A DNA stretch of 34,519 nucleotides from CAJBIL01 sp044359525. GTDB taxonomy: Bacteria > Pseudomonadota > Gammaproteobacteria > Burkholderiales > Rhodocyclaceae. Positions within the stretch are counted from its first letter, which is position 1; the number at the start of each line of letters is the position of its first letter. A program made the position numbers and the translations under genes. The DNA lies in assembly GCA_044359525.1 (NCBI GenBank), contig JBIKLY010000024.1:1-34519 (forward strand). The letters run 5' to 3'. The notes beneath the pieces were generated by a model, which was given only the letters and a program-made list of their open reading frames with translations, had not been told where the DNA came from and did not search any database. Shown one piece after another: positions 18,701-25,712 of this stretch.

Positions 18701-19714
18701 TTACATCTTGGCCGGATCGAAACCAGTTTCCTTGTAAATCGCGTCAATCGTTTCCTTGCCGATGCGCGATGCCATGTCGGTGTGCGTCTTGACCAGCGCC
18801 TTCTTCAGCTCGGTACGCTCGGCGGCAGTCGGCGTGTAGACCTGCGTCTTGCCTGACGCCTTGATCTTCTCCAGCGAAGCATCATTTTCTTCCTGGGCAA
18901 TCTTGTTGGCGTAAACGGTCGCTTCCTTCATCGCGGCTTCAAGCTGACCACGAACATCGGCCGGCAGGGCATCCCAGAACTTCTTGTTGGTGATCACGGC
19001 GTAGCCAAGATAACCATGCTCGCTCAGCGTCATGTGCTTCTGCACTTCAAACATTTTCTGCGTGAAAAGGTTTGAATGCGGGTTCTCGGTACCATCGACC
19101 ACACCGGTCTGCAGCGCCTGATAAACCTCGGAGAAGGCCATCACCTGTGGCAAGGCGCCAAGGGCGCGCATTTGCGACTCCAGCACCTTTGACGACTGGA
19201 TGCGCATCTTCTGACCCTTGAAATCCGCCGGCGCATGCAAAGGCTTGTTGGCCGAAAATGACTTGAAGCCGTTGTCCCAGAAAGCCAGGCCGCGGATACC
19301 TTTAGGCTCAAGCTTGGCCAGCAGCGCGGTGCCGAGCGGGCCCTGCGTTACTTTGTGCAGCTCGGCGGTGTTATCAAAAATATACGGCAGATCGAAGGCC
19401 TCAAACTCCTTGACACCAAGCGGACCGAACTTGGCCAGCGACGGCGCGAGCATCTGCACCGCACCGAGTTGCAGCGCCTCCATCTCTTCCTTGTCCTTGT
19501 AGAGAACCGAGTTGGCATAAACCTCGACCTTGACCTTGCCTTTTGTCAGCTCGCCGGCGCGCTTGGCGAAAAACTCGGCAGCCTTGCCCTTCGGCGTATC
19601 AACAGCAACCACGTGGCTGAATTTGACGACGATCGGCGTCTGCGCCGAAACAAGCAACGGGGTAGCGGACAGGGCGCAGGCGACCAGACCAAAAAGCAGT
19701 TTTGAAATTCTCAT
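18701..19714 (-). CDS. dctP: TRAP transporter substrate-binding protein, C4-dicarboxylate type
   Basis: A 337-residue periplasmic binding protein. Residues 1-25 form a Sec signal peptide (MRISKLLFGLVACALSATPL, cleavage near VSAQ). The mature protein reads VVKFSHVVAVDTPKGKAA, then FDLPYIFDN, KMRIQSSKVLESQMRALGA (arginine expected to grip a carboxylate), VMAFSEVYQALQTGVVDGTE and HGYLGYAVITNKKFWDALP. These match DctP proteins that bind succinate, fumarate or malate. I chose the ATG at 19714, which has a GGAGGAG site seven bases upstream. The in-frame extension to 19819 would hide the signal peptide. It is the first gene of dctP-(hairpin)-dctQ-dctM and is divergent from the sensor kinase. Confidence 0.94.
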   Translation of the reverse strand: MRISKLLFGLVACALSATPLLVSAQTPIVVKFSHVVAVDTPKGKAAEFFAKRAGELTKGKVKVEVYANSVLYKDKEEMEALQLGAVQMLAPSLAKFGPLGVKEFEAFDLPYIFDNTAELHKVTQGPLGTALLAKLEPKGIRGLAFWDNGFKSFSANKPLHAPADFKGQKMRIQSSKVLESQMRALGALPQVMAFSEVYQALQTGVVDGTENPHSNLFTQKMFEVQKHMTLSEHGYLGYAVITNKKFWDALPADVRGQLEAAMKEATVYANKIAQEENDASLEKIKASGKTQVYTPTAAERTELKKALVKTHTDMASRIGKETIDAIYKETGFDPAKM

Positions 19715-19770
19715 ATTCTCACTCCTCCAATGAACATCGATTTGAAATCGGGCAAAGCCCAGCATGCGGG

Positions 19771-19783
19771 AGTCACTATGACT
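19771..19783. promoter_or_regulatory. Short palindrome in the dctP/sensor kinase divergent region
   Basis: AGTCA-CTA-TGACT, two perfect five-base arms around a three-base centre, midway between the divergent dctP (start 19714) and kinase (start 19876) genes. The position fits an operator for the adjacent LuxR-type regulator, but there is no direct evidence. A 13-base palindrome can also occur by chance. I could not assign clear -35/-10 boxes in this 161-base gap. Confidence 0.35.
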
Positions 19784-19875
19784 AAACTTTTGCTGCCGGA
19801 CCATTGTGGAAATCCGCAATCCCTTCCGACAGCCAATCCTCCCTGCGCAGGCAGACTTGAGTTAAATTGACCGGC

Positions 19876-21879
19876 ATGAATCCGCAGACTCTCACCGCCC
19901 CGCCTGTTGTGCCCAAGAAGCGGAAATCAAGATCGCTGCAATGGTCCAACTGGTATCTGACCATCCTCAAGCTGGCGGTCGCTTCGCTGCTCGCCCTGCT
20001 CATTTCCCTGATCTGGCTGCTGCGCCAGAGCGAGATAGAGGAACAACGTTCGACGCTGATTGCCGATGTGCTGTGGCTGGAGCAGAGCCTGCGCTTTCAC
20101 CTCGACGGAAATGCCGAGCAGCTGCAGCAAATTGCCCTTGACCTGGCTCAGGAGCAAGGCAAACCTGCACTATTCCAGATCCGCAGTCGACATCTGCTGA
20201 AAAACAATCCGGAACTGCAGCAGATTCTCTGGCTCGATGCCGGGGCCAGAACAGTGGACGCGGCACCCAGCCAGAGCGCACTGCGCGATGCACGTAAAGC
20301 GTTTGGTGCCGCCCCGCTGAATCAGGCAATCGAACTATCCAGCAAGCTTGGCAAACCGGTCTATGGCGAAACCTATCCTGGCGCCGATTCAATCCAGTTT
20401 GAAGTTTTTGTGCCGGTTTTTGAGGACAAACAATTCCGCGGCACGCTGATTGGCGTCTATTCGCTCAATGCCCTGCTGAAACAACTCGTGCCCTGGTGGT
20501 TCGCTGAAAAATACCAGCTGCGTGTGCTTGACACCAATGGCAGCGTACTGGCCAGTAAATCCAAGGTCGACGCCGGCGCAACCGGACTCAACTATGCCGT
20601 CATCTTTGACCCACCGGGCTCCGGCATGCAGCTGCAGGTCGCAACTTACCGCACCGCCGGCAGCGTTGCACAGACCCTGATTTCAACGCTGATCGTCCTC
20701 CTTGCGGCAGCCGTACTGTGGAGTCTGTGGGCGGTACGCGGCCTGATTCAGCGACGCCTTGCCGCCGAACAGGCCTTGCGCTCGGAACACGCATTCCGCA
20801 AGGCAATGGAAGACTCCCTGACCGTTGGCATGCGCGCCCGCGATCTTCAAGGTCGCGTCACCTACGCCAACCCGGCGTTTTGCCAGATGGTCGGCTTTCG
20901 CGTCGAAGAATTGCTCGGCGTGAGTCCGCCAATGCCCTACTGGGCACCCGAAGAAATGGAACATACCCAGGCATTGCACAACACGGTCATGGAAGGTAAT
21001 GCGCCACGCGAAGGCTTCGAAATCCGCTTCATGCGCAAGGATGGCAGCCGTTTCGATGCACTGGTATACGAAGCGCCACTGATTGACGCCGACGGCTGCC
21101 ATACCGGCTGGATGGCCTCGATCCTGGATGTCACCGCACGCAAACACGCCGAAGAACTGACCCGCCAGCAGCAGGAGAAATTACAGCTCACCTCGCGTCT
21201 GGTCACCATGGGCGAAATGGCTTCAACGCTGGCGCACGAACTGAACCAGCCACTGGCCGCGATCACCAGCTACAACACTGGTTGCCTGAACAAGCTCGAA
21301 TCCGGCGCGTTCACGCGCGACGAACTGGCTGGCGCGCTGGGAAAACTCGGCGTTCAGGCGCAGCGCGCCGGCCGCATCATCCGCCGGGTCCACGACTTCG
21401 TGCGCAAAAGCGAACCGAAACGCGCGCCCTGCGATCTCGCCGAAGTAATCGATGACAGCATCGGCTTCATTGAATCCGCCGCCAAAAACCGCAACATCCG
21501 CATCGTGCGGGAGATTCAGGGCATGCGCCCGGAACTGATGGCCGATCAGGTGATGCTCGAACAAGTGCTGCTCAATCTCATGCGTAACGCCATCGAAGCG
21601 ATGAGCGATGCGCCAGCGGATCGGCGGAAACTGGTCATCAAGCTCAGCCAGCTCGAAGACCAGATGGAGATCCGCGTCATTGATCGCGGCTACGGCATTC
21701 CGACCGAAGTACAGGAAAAACTGTTCACGCCATTTTTCTCGACCAAAGCAGAAGGAATGGGCATGGGCCTCAACATCTGCCGCTCGATCATCGAGTTTCA
21801 TCAGGGCCGCCTGTGGGTTGAAAGCAACCCGGAAGGCGGCACCATTTTTGTCATCACCCTGCCGATCGGCCAGCCATGA
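19876..21879 (+). CDS. dctS: PAS sensor histidine kinase, DctS-like
   Basis: A 667-residue membrane sensor kinase. A first membrane segment (about residues 33-51) and a second (about 273-295, TLISTLIVLLAAAVLWSLW) enclose a periplasmic sensor region of about 220 residues. A PAS domain follows (about 312-430; DLQGRVTYANPAFCQMVGF, RFMRKDGSRFDALVYEAP). The HisKA phosphoacceptor is H454 in TLAHELNQPLAAI. The ATPase domain has N box LMRNAIEAM, DRGYGIPTEVQEKLFTPFFS and GMGMGLNICRS. The architecture and divergent location next to dctPQM resemble Rhodobacter DctS, which senses C4-dicarboxylates. The symbol is given by analogy. The start is uncertain: I used the ATG at 19876, but an in-frame TTG lies nine bases upstream and no good ribosome site is visible. 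Confidence 0.88.
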   Translation: MNPQTLTAPPVVPKKRKSRSLQWSNWYLTILKLAVASLLALLISLIWLLRQSEIEEQRSTLIADVLWLEQSLRFHLDGNAEQLQQIALDLAQEQGKPALFQIRSRHLLKNNPELQQILWLDAGARTVDAAPSQSALRDARKAFGAAPLNQAIELSSKLGKPVYGETYPGADSIQFEVFVPVFEDKQFRGTLIGVYSLNALLKQLVPWWFAEKYQLRVLDTNGSVLASKSKVDAGATGLNYAVIFDPPGSGMQLQVATYRTAGSVAQTLISTLIVLLAAAVLWSLWAVRGLIQRRLAAEQALRSEHAFRKAMEDSLTVGMRARDLQGRVTYANPAFCQMVGFRVEELLGVSPPMPYWAPEEMEHTQALHNTVMEGNAPREGFEIRFMRKDGSRFDALVYEAPLIDADGCHTGWMASILDVTARKHAEELTRQQQEKLQLTSRLVTMGEMASTLAHELNQPLAAITSYNTGCLNKLESGAFTRDELAGALGKLGVQAQRAGRIIRRVHDFVRKSEPKRAPCDLAEVIDDSIGFIESAAKNRNIRIVREIQGMRPELMADQVMLEQVLLNLMRNAIEAMSDAPADRRKLVIKLSQLEDQMEIRVIDRGYGIPTEVQEKLFTPFFSTKAEGMGMGLNICRSIIEFHQGRLWVESNPEGGTIFVITLPIGQP

Positions 21880-22487
21880 CCGCACACACCACGCCGCACG
21901 CCTACCTGGTCGACGACGACGAAGCAATTCGCGATTCGCTCAGCTGGCTAATGCAGTCGCGCGGCATCAACTGTCTGACCTACCCATCCGCCGAGGCGTT
22001 TCTTGACATATGGAACCCCTCGCTAGCCGGCTGCATCCTGCTTGATGTCCGCATGAACGAAATGAGCGGCCCGGAACTTTTCGACCTGCTACGCCAGCGC
22101 GGTTGCATCCTGCCGGTGATTTTCCTGACCGGTCATGGGGACGTACCGATGGCGGTTTCAACACTGAAGAATGGTGCTTTCGATTTCGTCGAAAAACCCT
22201 GCAATGACAACGAACTGATCAACCGGGTCATTGAAGCCCTGCAACTCGACGAGCGCCAGCGGACAGCCGCCCATACCGCCGACTCGGTCAATGCCCGGCT
22301 GGGCAAACTCACCACACGCGAACGACAGGTAATGGACCTCATTCTGGCCGGAAAGCTGAACAAGGTGATCGCCGACGATCTACAGATCAGCATGCGCACC
22401 GTCGAAGTTCATCGCTCCAACCTGCTCGACAAAATGGGCGTACGCACCGCGGTGGAACTCGCGCAGCTGCTCACCATCAAACGTTGA
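21876..22487 (+). CDS. dctR: FixJ/NarL-type response regulator, DctR-like
   Basis: A 203-residue two-component regulator. The receiver domain (about 6-122) has the acidic pair D13-D14-D15 region, the phosphoacceptor D57 (CILLDVRMNEMSG), T85 (FLTGHGDVPMAV) and K107 (FVEKP). The GHGDVPMAV loop is a FixJ subfamily mark. The output domain (about 140-200) is a LuxR-type helix-turn-helix (LTTRERQVMDLILAGKLNK, ISMRTVEVHRSNLLDKMGV). The ATG overlaps the kinase stop by four bases, so the two form a pair. By analogy with DctS/DctR it should activate the divergent dctPQM genes. It might also control the GGDEF-EAL gene 77 bases downstream, but that is inference. Confidence 0.93.
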   Translation: MTAHTTPHAYLVDDDEAIRDSLSWLMQSRGINCLTYPSAEAFLDIWNPSLAGCILLDVRMNEMSGPELFDLLRQRGCILPVIFLTGHGDVPMAVSTLKNGAFDFVEKPCNDNELINRVIEALQLDERQRTAAHTADSVNARLGKLTTRERQVMDLILAGKLNKVIADDLQISMRTVEVHRSNLLDKMGVRTAVELAQLLTIKR

Positions 22488-22564
22488 CTTTATCACCCGG
22501 CCCAATGACACTGAACTGATCCAGCTCGCACCGATTCACTTCATTTGACGAGGTATTCCTGGCG

Positions 22565-25500
22565 ATGAGTCCGCGATTGCCAAAGTACAGCCCTGGACAG
22601 CGAGCAGCGACCATTGCTCTGACCTACGCCGTTCTGGCGGCGTTATGGATCATGCTGTCGGACAGCATGCTGGCCCTGCTGATCAGCGATGCCGATCAAA
22701 TCACCCGCGCGCAGACACTCAAAGGCATCGCCTTTATCGCCATAACCTCCATTTTGCTTTTCTTCCTTTCACGCTGGCAAATCTCGGCCATTGAAGCGGC
22801 GAATGCTGAAATTCGGACCCATGCCGAACGCTTGCGCTCGACACTTGCTTCAATCAACGACCTCGTCTTCGTGCTGGATCTGCAGTACCGCTTCATTGAA
22901 TGCCATCAGCCCGATGCCGACACTCTGATGCTCCCGCCGGAACAGTTTCTCGGCAAACGCGTAGACGCCGTCGGCTTGCCGCCGGAGACGGCAAGCCGCT
23001 TCATGGAGGCAATCAACGCCGTAAAATCGAGCAAGGAAATCGTCACCATCGATTACCCACTCGACGTTCCCCTCGGCCGACGCTGGTTCGGCGCCCATTT
23101 CTCGCGACTGCTCGGGAGTGCCGGGGAAGTCTCCGGCGTGACCTGCGTCGTTCGCGACATTACCCCGATCAAGGACATCGAGGCTGCAGCCACCTCAGCA
23201 CAGCTGTTTGCGGACACCTTGATCGATAGCCTGCCAAGCATGTTTTTCCTGATTGACTTCGATACGCATCTGCTGCGTTGGAACCGCCACGTTGAAACGC
23301 TGACCGGCTACAGCGCAGATGAACTGCGCGGAATCAGCGTCATTTCACTGATCCCGCCTGCCGCGCGGGAGTTTGCCATTGCCCGCATGATGACGCTGGT
23401 GACCAGCGGACAAACCCAGGCTGAGTTTTCGATACGCACTCGCGACGGCCGGGAGATTCCGCATTTTTTCAATGCCCGTCAGGTCCTCATCAACGGCCAG
23501 AACTGCGCAATCGGGATCGGCACCGACATCAGCGACCGTCTGCGCAGCGAAGAAAAATTGCGCGCCAGCGAGCAACGCTTCCGGGCCCTGCTGGAAGACA
23601 TTCCCAACATTTCCGTCCAGGGTTACGACGAATCACGACGAGTTATCTTCTGGAATGCAGCAAGCGAAAGACTCTACGGCTACACCCAGGCCGAAGCCAT
23701 CGGACAGCAACTCGAAACACTGATCATTCCCGAACCAATGCGCGACCCCGTCGTGCAGCTGCACACGCAATGGCTCAGCGACGGCACACCAATTCCAGCT
23801 GGAGAACTTGAACTGCTGCACAAGGACGGCAGTCTCGTACCGGTCTATTCAAGCCACGCGATAGTTCGTAACAGCCGGAATGAAGCCCAGATGTACTGTA
23901 TCGACGTCGACCTCGGCGATTTGCGCAAGGCACAAAGCGAATTACGGCTCGCGGCAACCGTTTTCGAAGGAAGTGGCGAGGCGATCCTGATTACCGATAC
24001 CCGTAACCGCATCCTGTCGGCCAATGCAGCCTTTTCGCAGATTACCGGCTACCTGAACGACGAAATCATCGGTCGCGATCCGTCCTTCCTCGCTTCCGGC
24101 CGACACGATGCGGCGTTTTATCAGCAGATGTGGGAATGCCTGCAGAACAAGGGCCACTGGCAGGGCGAGGTCTGGAACCGGCGAAAAAACGGTGAAGTAT
24201 TTCCCGAATGGCTGGGGATCAGCGCGGTAAGCAATGATGCCGGCCAGATCACGCACTATGTCGCGATCTTCTCGGATATTTCTGAAAAAATGGCGGCTGA
24301 AGCACAACTCGAATTCCTCGCCCACCACGACCCATTGACCAATCTACCGAACCGTATTCTCGTCAAGGATCGCGTCGTCCAGGCACTGGCTTTTGCCGCC
24401 CGCGAGGAGATGCGCGTCGCCCTGATGTTCCTCGACCTCGACCACTTCAAAGTGGTTAATGACACGCTCGGCCATGTCGTTGGCGACAAACTGCTGCAGG
24501 CTGTTGTCTCGCGCCTCAAGGACTGTATTCGCGAAACCGACACGATCAGCCGGCAGGGCGGTGACGAGTTTCTGATCGCCCTGACCGGTCTGCACGACAC
24601 CCAGGCGGTGACCACGATCAGCGAGAAAATCCTGCAGCAGATGGAGCAGCCTTTTGCGCTGGACGGTCACACCCTTGCCTGCTCGTTTTCGATCGGCATC
24701 GCACTCTACCCGGACGATGCCACCGACTTCGACACGCTGTTGCTGAAAGCCGATACGGCGATGTATCACGCCAAAAGTGCGGGGCGCAACACCTTCCGCT
24801 TCTTTACCGAGCAAATGAACGTTAACGCTCACGACCGCTTCCTGATGCAGAACTACCTGCGCCAGGCCATAGAACGCAACGAACTGCAACTTCACTACCA
24901 GCCCCAGGTCGACCTGTCCAGCGGCCACATCACCGGCGCGGAAGCCCTGCTGCGCTGGAACAGCGCCGAACTCGGCAGCGTGCCGCCAGCCCGCTTCATC
25001 CCGGTAGCCGAAGACAGCGGGCTGATCATTCCAATCGGCGAATGGGTCTTGCGCGAAGCCTGCAAACAAGCCGAAGCATGGCGGCAACAAGGCTTGCCGC
25101 CACTGACCGTCGCCGTCAACATGTCGCCGCTGCAGTTCAAACGCAGCGACCCGGTTGCGCTGGTCCGCCAGATACTCGAAGAGACCTGCCTGCCAGCATG
25201 GTGCCTCGAACTGGAAATCACCGAATCGCTGCTCATCCACGACATGGATGCGGTGCTCGGCACCCTGCAAGACCTGACTACCCTCGGCGTACGGATCGCC
25301 ATTGACGACTTCGGCACCGGCTATTCGAGCTTTTCCTATCTGAAAAGATTCCCGATCGACAAGCTGAAAGTCGACCAATCCTTTGTGCGCGACATCGTCA
25401 CAGATGCCGACGATGCCGCCATCGTGCGCGTCATCATCGAGCTCGGCCGTATTCTGAAAATGAAGACGATTGCCGAAGGCGTTGAAACCTCGCAGCAACT

Positions 25501-25630
25501 CGCCTTTCTGACCCAGCAGGGATGCGGGCACGTGCAGGGCTATCTGTTCGGCAAGCCGATGCCGGCCGGCGAATTTGCCGCGCATCTTCGCGAAGAAAAC
25601 GAGGAACCTTCCGGTCGGAAAAGCACCTAA
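22565..25630 (+). CDS. Membrane PAS4-GGDEF-EAL c-di-GMP turnover protein
   Basis: A 1021-residue protein. Two membrane segments (about 12-40 and 52-71) are separated by a short periplasmic loop. Four PAS-like domains follow (about 90-205, 215-330, 340-455, 465-580), then GGDEF (about 590-750) and EAL (about 765-1010). The cyclase signature GGDEF is intact at 665-669. An RETD inhibition site lies at 656-659, five residues before it. The phosphodiesterase domain keeps EAL (793-795), NMSPLQF, EITESLL, IDDFGTGYSS, KVDQSF and AEGVET. Both activities are therefore plausible, and which one dominates cannot be read from the sequence. A GAGG site lies about ten bases before the ATG. It is 77 bases after the response regulator on the same strand and may be co-transcribed. 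Confidence 0.92.
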   Translation: MSPRLPKYSPGQRAATIALTYAVLAALWIMLSDSMLALLISDADQITRAQTLKGIAFIAITSILLFFLSRWQISAIEAANAEIRTHAERLRSTLASINDLVFVLDLQYRFIECHQPDADTLMLPPEQFLGKRVDAVGLPPETASRFMEAINAVKSSKEIVTIDYPLDVPLGRRWFGAHFSRLLGSAGEVSGVTCVVRDITPIKDIEAAATSAQLFADTLIDSLPSMFFLIDFDTHLLRWNRHVETLTGYSADELRGISVISLIPPAAREFAIARMMTLVTSGQTQAEFSIRTRDGREIPHFFNARQVLINGQNCAIGIGTDISDRLRSEEKLRASEQRFRALLEDIPNISVQGYDESRRVIFWNAASERLYGYTQAEAIGQQLETLIIPEPMRDPVVQLHTQWLSDGTPIPAGELELLHKDGSLVPVYSSHAIVRNSRNEAQMYCIDVDLGDLRKAQSELRLAATVFEGSGEAILITDTRNRILSANAAFSQITGYLNDEIIGRDPSFLASGRHDAAFYQQMWECLQNKGHWQGEVWNRRKNGEVFPEWLGISAVSNDAGQITHYVAIFSDISEKMAAEAQLEFLAHHDPLTNLPNRILVKDRVVQALAFAAREEMRVALMFLDLDHFKVVNDTLGHVVGDKLLQAVVSRLKDCIRETDTISRQGGDEFLIALTGLHDTQAVTTISEKILQQMEQPFALDGHTLACSFSIGIALYPDDATDFDTLLLKADTAMYHAKSAGRNTFRFFTEQMNVNAHDRFLMQNYLRQAIERNELQLHYQPQVDLSSGHITGAEALLRWNSAELGSVPPARFIPVAEDSGLIIPIGEWVLREACKQAEAWRQQGLPPLTVAVNMSPLQFKRSDPVALVRQILEETCLPAWCLELEITESLLIHDMDAVLGTLQDLTTLGVRIAIDDFGTGYSSFSYLKRFPIDKLKVDQSFVRDIVTDADDAAIVRVIIELGRILKMKTIAEGVETSQQLAFLTQQGCGHVQGYLFGKPMPAGEFAAHLREENEEPSGRKST

Positions 25631-25712
25631 AACTCACTGGTATCCCGCTAGTTATATGTGGATTTTTCCGGGGCGCTAGCGCAAAATACGTCTATTACTT
25701 TTGGCATAGACC

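Noticed and set aside
19715..19875. Sigma-54 promoter for dctP, as found before dctA in some bacteria
   Set aside because: No TGGCAC-N5-TTGC-like element is present, and the regulator is a FixJ/NarL type without an AAA+ sigma-54 activator domain.
24344..25585. Minus-strand open frame of 413 codons inside the first GGDEF-EAL gene (and a similar 366-codon frame at 26658-27758 in the second)
   Set aside because: Both mirror the same part of two paralogous genes and have no motif of their own. Their similarity to each other is explained by the paralogy of the sense strand.
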